A stretch of DNA of 64,000 bases, taken from positions 62,001-126,000 of the forward strand of contig NZ_AKKC02000001.1 in NCBI RefSeq assembly GCF_000282095.2. Reading direction: 5' to 3'. This DNA is from Rhizobium sp. CF080. Lineage in GTDB: Bacteria > Pseudomonadota > Alphaproteobacteria > Rhizobiales > Rhizobiaceae. Made by a program: the position numbers and the translations under genes. The notes beneath the pieces were generated by a model, which ran no database searches, had not been told where the DNA came from, and saw only the letters and a list, made by a program, of their open reading frames with translations. Positions 26,999-35,127 of this stretch are shown here, one piece after another (the first letter of the stretch is position 1; the number at the start of each line of letters is the position of its first letter).

Positions 26999-27676
26999 TT
27001 GGATATCCGTTTCGAACAGGCAGAAGCGCGTTTCGAGGGACGCACCGTCGTCCATCCGCTGACGCTGTCGCTGAGCGAACGGCGGATCGGCGTCATCGGC
27101 CTCAACGGCTCCGGCAAGACGACATTCGCGCGGATGATCAACGGGCTGGTGCCGCCTGCCACAGGCCAGGTGACCGTCAACGGCTTCGATACGGTGAAGG
27201 ACGGCGACAAGGTTCGCGGCCAGGCAGGCTTCATCTTCCAGAACCCGCAGAACCAGATCATCCTGCCGATCCTCAAGGAGGATATCGCGCTGGGGCTGAA
27301 ATCGCGAAAACTCTCGAAGGCGGACACGGAGGCGGCGGTCGAGGCCGTGCTTGCCCGTTTCGGTATCGCCCATCTCGGCGAGCGGCGTGCGCATGAGCTC
27401 TCCGGCGGCGAATTGCAGCTCGCGGCGCTCGCCTCGGTTCTGGTCACCCAGCCGGATATCCTGATCATGGACGAACCGACCAATCAGCTCGATCTCAAGA
27501 ACCACGGCCTGGTGGAGCGGACGATCCAGGGCCTCGACGAAAACGTCATCATCATCAGCCATGACCTCGGCCTGATCGCCGATTTCGACCGGGTTCTGCT
27601 TTTCCACGGAGGCCGCCTCGCCCAGGACGGCGCGCCGGCTGAGGTCATCGCCCGCTACCGCGAGCTCGCCGCATGA
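26999..27676 (+). CDS. bioM: Biotin transporter ATP-binding protein BioM
   Basis: A 225-residue ECF-type ATPase: Walker A GLNGSGKTT, Q-loop FQNPQNQII, signature LSGGELQLAALASVL and Walker B ILIMDEPTNQLD. The QNPQNQ Q-loop is typical of CbiO/EcfA proteins. With BioN and BioY, encoded immediately downstream, it imports biotin; the three-gene order is that described for Rhizobium. The start is TTG, preceded by GAGGG at 26988-26992. The end overlaps the bioN start codon (ATGA). The role in biotin rather than another vitamin rests on BioY. Confidence 0.92.
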   Translation: MDIRFEQAEARFEGRTVVHPLTLSLSERRIGVIGLNGSGKTTFARMINGLVPPATGQVTVNGFDTVKDGDKVRGQAGFIFQNPQNQIILPILKEDIALGLKSRKLSKADTEAAVEAVLARFGIAHLGERRAHELSGGELQLAALASVLVTQPDILIMDEPTNQLDLKNHGLVERTIQGLDENVIIISHDLGLIADFDRVLLFHGGRLAQDGAPAEVIARYRELAA

Positions 27677-28278
27677 AGACGCTCTATGTGGAGGGCGACA
27701 CGTTTCTGCACCGGCTTTCGCCGCGGACGAAACTTCTCGGCCTTGCCGCACTCAGCCTTGTTCTATTCCTTGTCCATTCGCCGGCCGTTCTTTCGGTCGC
27801 GGCCATGCTCGGCGGCATCGTCTGTGCCTCGCTCCGGCTCGGATGGCGCCAATCCTGGCTTCGGCTGCGGCCGATCCTGCTGACCATCGTCATCGTTGCG
27901 CTCTTCACCCTCGTCCTCAACGGCCGGCACGATGCACTGATCGTCGCCACGCGGCTGACGGCGCTTGCCCTCTTCGCAGCGGCCGTGACGGCGACCACTA
28001 GCACCGGCGACTTCATCGACGAGATCACCCGGCTTGCCATGCCACTCGAACGTTTAGGGGTCGTCAAGGCCGCGGATATCGGGCTTTCGATCGGCCTCGT
28101 CATCCGTTTCGTGCCGGAAATCCTCAGCCGTTACCAGGCCATCCGAGATGCCCATCGCGCCCGCGGTCTCAAGCCGAGGCCGCTGACGCTCGCGGTGCCC
28201 TTGATCATTCTGACGCTCAAAAATGCCGACGATATTGCCGCCGCCATTGACGCACGCGGCATCCGGGCGCAGAAATAA
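27673..28278 (+). CDS. bioN: Biotin transporter transmembrane protein BioN (EcfT)
   Basis: A 201-residue EcfT-family membrane protein with about five transmembrane helices (for example LLGLAALSLVLFLVHSPAVL and ILLTIVIVALFTLVL). The cytoplasmic coupling helices are at RYQAIRDAHRARGLKPR, the RxxxxAxxARG pattern that docks on the ATPase, and again near the end at IAAAIDARGI. It links BioM to BioY. Its ATG overlaps the bioM stop, so the products are made together. Confidence 0.93.
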   Translation: MKTLYVEGDTFLHRLSPRTKLLGLAALSLVLFLVHSPAVLSVAAMLGGIVCASLRLGWRQSWLRLRPILLTIVIVALFTLVLNGRHDALIVATRLTALALFAAAVTATTSTGDFIDEITRLAMPLERLGVVKAADIGLSIGLVIRFVPEILSRYQAIRDAHRARGLKPRPLTLAVPLIILTLKNADDIAAAIDARGIRAQK

Positions 28279-28309
28279 CCTCGTATAAAGGTTCAAGGAT
28301 TCGCATAGT

Positions 28310-28873
28310 ATGACCACCCGTGATCTCGTACTGGCCGCCCTTTTCGCCGCCATTATCGTGGCGCTCGGTCTCGTGCCGCCGATCATGCTCGGCTTCATTC
28401 CGGTGCCGATCACGGCGCAGTCGCTCGGCGTCATGCTGGCAGGCGTCATCCTCGGCGCCAAGCGCGGCGGTTTCGCGGTGCTTCTGGTCCTGCTACTTGT
28501 CGCGATCGGCCTGCCGGTGCTGTCAGGCGGACGCGGCGGCCTAGCCACCTTTGCCTCGCCGACCGCCGGTTATCTTGTCGGCTGGTTCTTCGCGGCCGTC
28601 GTCACCGGCTATTGTTCCGAGCGGTTCGTCGATCGATCGCAGAGCGGTCTCGTGCAGATCACCGGCTTTTTCCTCGCGGCCCTGCTCGGCGGCGTGGTTG
28701 TCGATCACGCGCTCGGCATCCTCTACCTTGCCTATGTCACGGGCACCGGGCTTTCGACCGCCTTCATCGGCGACCTCTCCTTCGTACCGGGCGATGTGCT
28801 GAAGGCAATGATTTCGGCACTTGCAGGCCGCGCCGTAATGGTCGGTTACCCGCTGCTGCCGCAACGGGCCTGA
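28310..28873 (+). CDS. bioY: Biotin-binding membrane protein BioY
   Basis: A 187-residue S-component with six hydrophobic helices. The core shows the BioY pattern: FIPVPITAQSLGVMLAGVILGAKRGGFAVLLVLLLVAIGLPVLSGGRGG, followed by FASPTAGYLVGWFFAAVV and GDVLKAMISALAGRAV, which supply the biotin-binding pocket. It binds biotin in the membrane and works with BioMN. The gap of 31 bases after bioN keeps it in the same operon. Confidence 0.95.
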   Translation: MTTRDLVLAALFAAIIVALGLVPPIMLGFIPVPITAQSLGVMLAGVILGAKRGGFAVLLVLLLVAIGLPVLSGGRGGLATFASPTAGYLVGWFFAAVVTGYCSERFVDRSQSGLVQITGFFLAALLGGVVVDHALGILYLAYVTGTGLSTAFIGDLSFVPGDVLKAMISALAGRAVMVGYPLLPQRA

Positions 28874-28887
28874 TCGACGGCGTCCGA

Positions 28888-29286
28888 TCAATCCAGGAAC
28901 TGATAGAGCCAGTCGCGCAGGTCTTCGGGAAGCGGCACCGGCTCCATGCTGTCGGGGTCGCAGGTCATCCAGACGATCTCCGCTTCCGCGACAGCCTCAT
29001 TGCCCCGCAGCATATGCACCAGGAAGCCTGCGGACTTTCCGCCGATCTTGCTCACGCCGATATGCGTGTGAACAATATCGCCGAGCTTCAAGGCCGAATG
29101 AAACGTGCAGGTGATCTTGCCGATCCTGAGGAACGGATCGTCCTTCTGCGGCTTGCGGCGGCGCCAGAATTCCGTGACAGCTTCTTCCGCCCGCACGACA
29201 TAGGATGCCCGGAACATCTCTCCGTTCATGTCGACATCGCGGAAAGGAACCCGGAATTCCTGAGACTTGACTGACTCTTTGGCCAC
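28888..29286 (-). CDS. Acyl-CoA thioesterase family protein (hotdog fold)
   Basis: About 132 residues of the 4-hydroxybenzoyl-CoA thioesterase-like hotdog family. It has FRVPFRDVDMNGEMFRASYVVRAEEAVTEFWRR, where the aspartate before MNG is the catalytic position (usually DxDxxGHVNN). Later strands follow (KITCTFHSALKLGDIVHTHIGV). I prefer the GTG at 29286 because AGAGGG lies four to five bases ahead; an ATG at 29313 is the alternative. The substrate is unknown. It is convergent with bioY and divergent from the deacetylase-like gene. Confidence 0.82.
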   Translation of the reverse strand: MAKESVKSQEFRVPFRDVDMNGEMFRASYVVRAEEAVTEFWRRRKPQKDDPFLRIGKITCTFHSALKLGDIVHTHIGVSKIGGKSAGFLVHMLRGNEAVAEAEIVWMTCDPDSMEPVPLPEDLRDWLYQFLD

Positions 29287-29432
29287 GATACCCTCTGGGT
29301 TGCACCCAATCATGTAAGACCATTCTTTCAAGCTAAACAAGCACAAGAGCAAGGGGTTGCGGCTTGAAAAAGTCAGCTTTCTGCGCCATGTCGGAGAGGT
29401 CCAGACCGGACTGACCCTCACGAGGCCGCCGC

Positions 29433-30365
29433 ATGACCACGCGCCTTTACGAACACAAGATCTTCCTCGAACACAGCACGCCCGAAGGACATCCCGAACG
29501 GGCCGACCGGCTGCGGTCGCTGGCGATCGCGCTCGAGCATCCGAATTTCGCCAGGCTCGACCGCAAGGACGCACCGCAGGCGAACGAGGACGCGGTTCTG
29601 CTCGCCCATCCGGAAGAGCACCTGCGCGCCGTCATGCGCGAAATCCCGGAAGAGGATACGATCCGCCAGATCGAGGCGGACACTTATGTGGGGCCGAAGA
29701 GTTTTCAAGCCGCGCTGACCGGGATCGGCGGCGCGATGGCGGCCGTCGATGACGTGGCGACCGGCAAGGTCGACAATGCCTTCGTGGCGGCCAGACCGCC
29801 CGGCCATCACGCCGAAAAAGACAAGGCGATGGGTTTCTGCCTGTTCAACAACGCCGCGATCGCCGCGCGTCACGCGCAACGGAAATACGGCATGGAACGC
29901 GTCGCGATCGTCGATTGGGATGTGCATCACGGCAACGGCACGCAGGACATCTTCTGGAACGATCCGTCGGTGCTGTTCTGCTCGACGCACCAGATGCCGC
30001 TTTATCCCGGCACCGGCGCCAAGGATGAGACCGGCACCAAGAACAATGTCGTTAACGCGCCTCTTTCGCCCGATACCGGCAGCGAATATTTTCGCGAGGC
30101 CTTCAAGAGCCGCGTGCTGCCGGCACTCGACAATTTCCGGCCGGATTTCATCATCATCTCGGCCGGCTTCGACGCGCATCATCGCGATCCGCTGGCGCAG
30201 ATCAATCTCGTCGGCGACGATTTTGACTGGGCAACCGGCCGGGTCATGGAGATCGCCGGCAAATATGCCGGCCACCGTATCGTCAGCCTGCTCGAGGGCG
30301 GATATGATCTCGAAGGGCTCGCCGAATCGGCGGGCATGCACATCTGCAGACTGATGAAGGGATAG
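29433..30365 (+). CDS. Histone deacetylase family protein
   Basis: A 310-residue member of the bacterial class II HDAC / acetylpolyamine amidohydrolase group. Clear motifs are FVAARPPGHHAEKDKAMGFCLFNN (the two active-site histidines), VDWDVHHGNGTQDIFW (zinc-binding aspartate and histidine), SAGFDAHHRDPL (second zinc aspartate) and LEGGYDLEGLAES near the end. It hydrolyses amide-linked acetyl or similar groups from lysine, polyamines or related compounds; the target is not known. It is followed by xseB after three bases, an arrangement I recall from other rhizobia, so the two are co-transcribed. Confidence 0.93.
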   Translation: MTTRLYEHKIFLEHSTPEGHPERADRLRSLAIALEHPNFARLDRKDAPQANEDAVLLAHPEEHLRAVMREIPEEDTIRQIEADTYVGPKSFQAALTGIGGAMAAVDDVATGKVDNAFVAARPPGHHAEKDKAMGFCLFNNAAIAARHAQRKYGMERVAIVDWDVHHGNGTQDIFWNDPSVLFCSTHQMPLYPGTGAKDETGTKNNVVNAPLSPDTGSEYFREAFKSRVLPALDNFRPDFIIISAGFDAHHRDPLAQINLVGDDFDWATGRVMEIAGKYAGHRIVSLLEGGYDLEGLAESAGMHICRLMKG

Positions 30366-30368
30366 ACG

Positions 30369-30623
30369 ATGACCGACAACACCGAGACCCTCGATGTGAG
30401 CGGCTATTCCTTCGAGAAGGCCGTCGCCGAACTGGAAAGCATCGTGGCGCGGCTGGAACGCGGCGACGTGGCGCTCGACGAATCGATCGCCATCTACGAA
30501 CGCGGCGAAGCGCTGAAGAAACACTGCGAGAAACTGCTGACGGCCGCCGAGAACCGCATCGAAAAGATCCGCCTCGACCGGGCCGGCAAGCCGCAGGGCG
30601 TCGAACCGCTCGACGGCGAGTGA
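30369..30623 (+). CDS. xseB: Exodeoxyribonuclease VII small subunit
   Basis: An 84-residue protein with the XseB signature [54 protein letters not shown], two helices forming a coiled hairpin. It binds the large subunit XseA (not in the window) and regulates the nuclease that degrades single-stranded DNA. It starts three bases after the deacetylase-like gene. Confidence 0.96.
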   Translation: MTDNTETLDVSGYSFEKAVAELESIVARLERGDVALDESIAIYERGEALKKHCEKLLTAAENRIEKIRLDRAGKPQGVEPLDGE

Positions 30624-30747
30624 ACTTCATCGACTAAAACCAAAGTCTTACGACCTTCGCGACGAATGCGTCATAAACCGATTGACGCACCGGAAGTGCC
30701 TCCCCATGATGGCCTCCATCTTATGGTTGTTTTGGGAGGAGACCATT

Positions 30748-31719
30748 ATGAATTTCGGCGTGAAGGCCAGCAAAATCAATCTCATGTTCGCGGCGACGCT
30801 TGCCGTTTCGACGGCGTTTTCCGCCACCGGGGCGAAGGCTGCGGAATTTATCAACGTGCTGACCGGCGGCACATCGGGCGTATATTACCCGCTCGGCGTC
30901 GCACTGGCCGAAATCTACGGACAGGGGATCAAGGACAGCCGCACACAGGTGCAGGCCACCAAGGCCTCCGTCGAGAACCTGAACCTGCTGCAGGCCGGGC
31001 GCGGCGAGATCGCCTTCTCGCTCGGCGATTCCGTCCAGGAAGGCTGGAAGGGCAACAAGGAGGCGGGCTTTCCCGCCAAGCTTGACAAGCTGCGCGGCAT
31101 CGCCGCCATCTATCCGAACTATATCCAGGTGGTCGCAAGCGCCGAATCCGGCGTGAAGACGCTCGCTGATCTCAAGGGCAAGAGCCTGTCGGTCGGTGCA
31201 CCCGCCTCCGGCACCGAGCTCAATGCCCGGGCGATCTTCACTGCTGCCGGGCTCTCCTACAAGGACCTCGGCAAGACCGAATACCTGCCGTTCGCCGAAT
31301 CCGTCGAGTTGATCAAGAACCGCCAGCTCGACGCGACCCTGCAATCGGCCGGCCTCGGCGTCGCCTCGATCCGCGACCTTGCCACCTCGCTGAAGATCAA
31401 CGTCGTGGCGATCCCGGCGGCCGAAGTCGCGAAGATCGGGGCGCCCTATGTCTCCGTCAAAATCCCGGCCGGCACCTATGAGGGCCAGACCGCCGATGTC
31501 GAGACCGCAGCCGTCGGCAACTTCCTGATCACCCATTCCGGTGTTTCGGACGAAACCGTCTACCAGATGACCAAGCTGCTGTTCTCCAACCTGCCGAAGC
31601 TTTCCGCCGCCCACGCAGCCGCCAAGGCGATCGACGTGAAGAAGGCGCTGGAAGGCATGCCCGTGCCGCTGCATCCGGGCGCCGAGCGGTATTACAAGGA
31701 AGTCGGGTTGGTGAAGTAA
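30748..31719 (+). CDS. TAXI family TRAP transporter solute-binding subunit
   Basis: About 323 residues with signal peptide INLMFAATLAVSTAFSATGAKA. The mature part starts EFINVLTGGTSGVYYPLGVALAEIY, the TAXI pattern (TGGTxGxYYPxG), and later has AGRGEIAFSLGDSVQEG and SLSVGAPASGTELNARAIF. TAXI proteins capture small carboxylates or amino acids such as glutamate for a fused TRAP permease. The ATG at 30748 is chosen because GGGAGGAG precedes it. It is followed by a repeat element and then the permease gene. Confidence 0.93.
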   Translation: MNFGVKASKINLMFAATLAVSTAFSATGAKAAEFINVLTGGTSGVYYPLGVALAEIYGQGIKDSRTQVQATKASVENLNLLQAGRGEIAFSLGDSVQEGWKGNKEAGFPAKLDKLRGIAAIYPNYIQVVASAESGVKTLADLKGKSLSVGAPASGTELNARAIFTAAGLSYKDLGKTEYLPFAESVELIKNRQLDATLQSAGLGVASIRDLATSLKINVVAIPAAEVAKIGAPYVSVKIPAGTYEGQTADVETAAVGNFLITHSGVSDETVYQMTKLLFSNLPKLSAAHAAAKAIDVKKALEGMPVPLHPGAERYYKEVGLVK

Positions 31720-31724
31720 TGCAT

Positions 31725-31900
31725 GGCGCCCTTCCTTCTCCCCAGCGGGGAGAAGGTGGCCCGAAGGGTCGGATGAGGGGGAGCGGAGCCAAACTCTTGC
31801 TCTTCGCTTCCGCTTCGAGCCTTCGTCGCTACGCTCCTCAGCCCCCTCATCGCCTCGCGTCCGCTCGGCACTTCTCCCCGCTGGGGAGAAGAGGGAGCAA
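31725..31900. repeat. Intergenic inverted repeat inside the TRAP operon
   Basis: Two arms in opposite orientation: left around 31729-31781, with TTCTCCCCAGCGGGGAGAAG then GATGAGGGGG, and right around 31839-31895, with CCCCCTCATC then CTTCTCCCCGCTGGGGAGAAG. Such paired palindromes are common between genes in rhizobia. Here it separates the binding-protein gene from the permease gene of the same transporter; any short reading frame inside it is not a gene. Confidence 0.8.
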
Positions 31901-31932
31901 GCCAATCGGCAATTGAATCCCGAAAGAAATCC

Positions 31933-34044
31933 ATGTCCGAAACCGCAATGCATCATCCGATGGCGCCGCACACCGCCGAAGAGCCGATCGAGGGCCTGCC
32001 GCCCGGCTGGGGTGAAGGCATCGGGGCGAAGATCACCTTTGCCATCGCAATCGCCTTTTCCGCCTTCCAGCTGATCACCGCGGCTTACGCCATCCTGCCG
32101 AGCCAGGTGATCCGCGCGATGCATGTCGCTTTCCTGCTGCTTCTCGGTTTCGGCCTGCTCGCCCAACTGCGCGCCAAGACGCCAGCCGGAAAGACCTGGT
32201 TCTGGTTCCTCGGCCTCGCGGGTTTCGCGACCGGGCTCTACAACTGGATTGAATATGCACCACTGCTGCTGCGCAGCGGCTTTCTGACCACGCCTGATAT
32301 CATCTGCGGCGTGGTGCTGATCGTCGTCGTCTTCGAGGGCGCCCGCCAGCTGATGGGCCTGCCGCTGACGATCATGTGTGGGATCTTCCTCGCCTACTGT
32401 TTCTTCGGCCAGTATGCACCGGGTGCGCTCCAGACGCGCGGCTATTTCTTCGACCAGATCATCGACTATTTCGCCTATGGCACCGAGGGCATCTACGGGA
32501 CGCCGGTCTATGTCTCGGCGGCCTATATCTTCATCTTCGTGGTGTTTGCCGCCTTCCTCGAACGGGCGGGCATGATCGCGCTGTTCAACGACGTGGCGCT
32601 CGGGCTTGTCGGCCACTGGCGCGGCGGGCCGGCGCAGGTCTGCGTGCTCTCCTCGGCGCTGATGGGGACGATCTCCGGCTCGGGGGTCGCGAACGTCGTG
32701 GCATCCGGCCAGTTCACCATCCCGCTGATGAAGCGCTTCGGCTTCAAGTCCGCCTTTGCCGGCGGTGTCGAGGCGACCTCGTCGATGGGCGGACAGATCA
32801 TGCCGCCGGTCATGGGGGCCGTCGCCTTCATCATGGCCGAGACGCTCAACATTCCTTATGCCGAGGTGGTGAAGGCCGCGCTCATTCCGGCCGTACTCTA
32901 TTTCGGTGCCTGTTTCTGGCAGGTGCATCTGGAGGCGGGCAAGGCGGGCCTGCGCGGCATGAACGCAAGCGAGTTGCCGAGCGCCTGGGGCGCCATCAAG
33001 CAGCATTGGCCGCTGATCCTGCCGCTTGCCGCCCTCGTCTACCTGCTGTTTGCCGGTTATACGCCGATCTTCGCGGGCACGATGGGTCTGGCGCTGACCG
33101 TGGTGCTGATCCTGTCGACGCCGATCGCAGCGTCGATCGGCCCGACGGCCTTCCGCGTCGTGTTCTGGATCGCGGTCGGGGTCGCATCGGCGAGCTTCTT
33201 CGAATTCGGCGTCACCTTCCTCGCTCTGCTGCTGTGCGCGTTGATCGTCGCCTGCTTCTTCTTCAAGGGTGGCCGCGAGACGCTGATGATCTGCGTCGAT
33301 TCGCTTGCCGAAGGCGCCAAGAACGCACTGCCGGTCGGCATTGCCTGCGCCATCGTCGGCATCGTCATCGGCACGCTGACCTTGACCGGCATCGCCTCGA
33401 CGCTGATCGGCACGATCATCGACATCGGCCGGGACAACCTGTTCATCTCGCTGATCCTGACGATGATCACCTGCCTGGTGCTCGGCATGGGTATCCCGAC
33501 CATCCCCAACTACATCATCACCTCGTCGCTCGCCGGCCCTGCCCTGCTCGAACTCGGCGTGCCGCTGATCGTCAGCCACATGTTCGTCTTCTATTTCGGC
33601 ATCATGGCGGACCTCACGCCGCCGGTGGCGCTTGCCGCCTTCGCCGCCGCACCGATGGCGAAAGTCTCGGGGCAGAAGATCGGCTGGGAGGCGACCAAAC
33701 TGGCGATCGCCGGGTACGTCGTGCCGTTCATGGCCGTCTATACGCCGGCGCTGATGCTGCAGGATCCCGGCCCGCTCTCGGCCTATGTCGGTTATTGGGG
33801 CGAGGTCACTTACGTCTTCGTCAAGGCCTGCTTCGGCATCGTGCTCTGGGGGGCGGCGGTCGTCGGCTTCCTGTTCGCGCGGCTTGCCATCTGGGAGCGG
33901 GTGCTCGCCTTCACGGCCGGCGTGCTGCTGGTGCTGGCGCTCCCCTGGACCGACGAGATCGGCTGGGTGATCACCATTCTCTGGATCGGCTGGCACTGGT
34001 GGAGGACACGTAAAATCTCACCGCCGGCGGTCGCGACGCCTTGA
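31933..34044 (+). CDS. Fused TRAP transporter permease (DctQM type, TAXI system)
   Basis: A 703-residue polytopic inner-membrane protein. The first 190 residues hold the small DctQ-like membrane unit; the rest is the large DctM-like unit with about 12 further helices. The conserved pieces are SSALMGTISGSGVANVVASGQFTIPLMKRFGFKSAFAGGVEATSSMGGQIMPPVMGAVAFIMAE and later GMGIPTIPNYIITSSLAGPALLELGVP and IMADLTPPVALAAFAAA. Transport is driven by an ion gradient with the TAXI protein encoded upstream. The substrate is unknown. Confidence 0.94.
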   Translation: MSETAMHHPMAPHTAEEPIEGLPPGWGEGIGAKITFAIAIAFSAFQLITAAYAILPSQVIRAMHVAFLLLLGFGLLAQLRAKTPAGKTWFWFLGLAGFATGLYNWIEYAPLLLRSGFLTTPDIICGVVLIVVVFEGARQLMGLPLTIMCGIFLAYCFFGQYAPGALQTRGYFFDQIIDYFAYGTEGIYGTPVYVSAAYIFIFVVFAAFLERAGMIALFNDVALGLVGHWRGGPAQVCVLSSALMGTISGSGVANVVASGQFTIPLMKRFGFKSAFAGGVEATSSMGGQIMPPVMGAVAFIMAETLNIPYAEVVKAALIPAVLYFGACFWQVHLEAGKAGLRGMNASELPSAWGAIKQHWPLILPLAALVYLLFAGYTPIFAGTMGLALTVVLILSTPIAASIGPTAFRVVFWIAVGVASASFFEFGVTFLALLLCALIVACFFFKGGRETLMICVDSLAEGAKNALPVGIACAIVGIVIGTLTLTGIASTLIGTIIDIGRDNLFISLILTMITCLVLGMGIPTIPNYIITSSLAGPALLELGVPLIVSHMFVFYFGIMADLTPPVALAAFAAAPMAKVSGQKIGWEATKLAIAGYVVPFMAVYTPALMLQDPGPLSAYVGYWGEVTYVFVKACFGIVLWGAAVVGFLFARLAIWERVLAFTAGVLLVLALPWTDEIGWVITILWIGWHWWRTRKISPPAVATP

Positions 34045-34054
34045 GGTCAGAGCG

Positions 34055-34414
34055 ATGAGCCTCTGCATCCTGGCGGGCGGCAAGGTGACGGTACTCGCTG
34101 TCTCGGTGTTCACACTTTCCTGGACCCATTCCGTGCAGAAGACGGAATGGCGTGAGACCTGGGCCGTGACGCCGGCCGGGCTGGAGCTGCGGCAAGCAGA
34201 GGTCAAAGGTTCCGGCGCGGGCATGGAGCCCGGGGCGGATGCGGTGCTGAAGGATGGCTGGTGGGTTTGGGCGCCGAAACTGCCGCCACAGAAACGTCTT
34301 TCGCTGGCAGCTTCCGGAGTGACGCCGAGCGGGTGGAAACTGTGTCATGCGGGTGGCTGTCTCGAGCTTGGAGCAGTGGCGGGGGATGAGGTGAGCCTGA
34401 GCGGGTGTCCCTGA
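34055..34414 (+). CDS. DUF1850 domain protein
   Basis: A 119-residue protein with a hydrophobic start (LCILAGGKVTVLAVSVFTLSWTHSVQ) and the conserved HSVQKTEWRETWAVTPAGLELRQAEVKGSGAGMEP core of DUF1850. The family is regularly found beside TAXI-TRAP transporters, as here, ten bases after the permease gene, and is thought to help the transporter; its exact role is unknown. The C-terminal GWKLCHAGGCLELG with two cysteines could form a disulfide in the periplasm. Confidence 0.85.
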   Translation: MSLCILAGGKVTVLAVSVFTLSWTHSVQKTEWRETWAVTPAGLELRQAEVKGSGAGMEPGADAVLKDGWWVWAPKLPPQKRLSLAASGVTPSGWKLCHAGGCLELGAVAGDEVSLSGCP

Positions 34415-34454
34415 GGCTCTCGACCAAATCCGACGATTCCACTATATTGTCCGC

Positions 34455-34766
34455 ATGGACAAGGATCTGGTCATCGCCAAGCTGAGGGAGCATGAGGACG
34501 AGCTGCGCGCCGCGGGTGCGGAGCATGTGTCGATCTTTGGCTCAGTGGCCAGGGGCGATAACCAGGAAGGTTCAGACCTCGACGTTCTCGTCAAGTTTGC
34601 AGAGCCGGTGGTCCAGTCGGGCTTCGGCTATTTCAGCGCGGTCGAGGACCTGAGGACCTTAATCGCACATATTACGGGGGCCCCTCAGGTCGACATCGTG
34701 GCTGAGCCGATACGCAAAGAGCGGTTGTCGCGAGAAGTAGAACGGGATCGCGCTTTTGCCTACTAA
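34455..34766 (+). CDS. MntA-type nucleotidyltransferase (antitoxin)
   Basis: A 103-residue minimal nucleotidyltransferase. HVSIFGSVARGDNQEGSDLDVLV gives the GSX10DXD motif of MntA antitoxins, with the two aspartates that bind magnesium and ATP. In studied pairs MntA adds AMP units to a tyrosine of HepT and so silences the toxin. The next gene, which overlaps by 11 bases, is HepT-like. The pair sits in the stretch between xseB and dxs. Confidence 0.9.
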   Translation: MDKDLVIAKLREHEDELRAAGAEHVSIFGSVARGDNQEGSDLDVLVKFAEPVVQSGFGYFSAVEDLRTLIAHITGAPQVDIVAEPIRKERLSREVERDRAFAY

Positions 34767-35118
34767 AAGGCCGCTCACCCGTATGCGTGATATCGTCGAG
34801 AATGGCCGCGCTATTCTGGAATATACACGTGGTCTCGGTTTTGAAGGATTCTTGAAGCAAAGATTGATCCGGGACGCATCCGAGCGCTGCCTCGCGCGAA
34901 TTTCGGAAGCTGCGGTCAAACTTGGTCCGACTGCTGAAGAGCTCTTTCCATCCCACGATTGGCGAGGCATGCGCAATTTCGGGAATATTCTGCGTCACGA
35001 ATATGAGGATATCCTCGATGAAGCCACATGGGCGATCATTACCCGCCACCTCCCGCCCCTCCTCATTGAACTCGAAACATTCTTGACGCAGTATCCGGAC
35101 GAACAGGAAACACTGTAG
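34756..35118 (+). CDS. HepT-like RNase toxin (DUF86)
   Basis: A 120-residue all-helical protein of the HepT/HEPN family. MRNFGNILRHEYEDI carries the R-x6-H-x-Y arrangement of the active site: arginine and histidine for RNA cleavage and the tyrosine modified by MntA. The start is TTG at 34756, overlapping mntA; an ATG at 34783 would remove nine residues of the first helix. With MntA it forms a toxin-antitoxin module. Arg and His are intact, so the toxin looks functional. Confidence 0.88.
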   Translation: MPTKRPLTRMRDIVENGRAILEYTRGLGFEGFLKQRLIRDASERCLARISEAAVKLGPTAEELFPSHDWRGMRNFGNILRHEYEDILDEATWAIITRHLPPLLIELETFLTQYPDEQETL

Positions 35119-35127
35119 CGAGTACCC

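Noticed and set aside
31719..31916. A 65-codon frame within the inverted repeat
   Set aside because: It consists only of the repeat sequence and has no ribosome binding site; repeats of this kind often give short false frames.
30721..33996. A 1091-codon open frame on the minus strand across the TRAP transporter genes
   Set aside because: Low-complexity Arg/Asp/Gly/His-rich translation, opposite clearly supported membrane protein genes; a codon-bias shadow.
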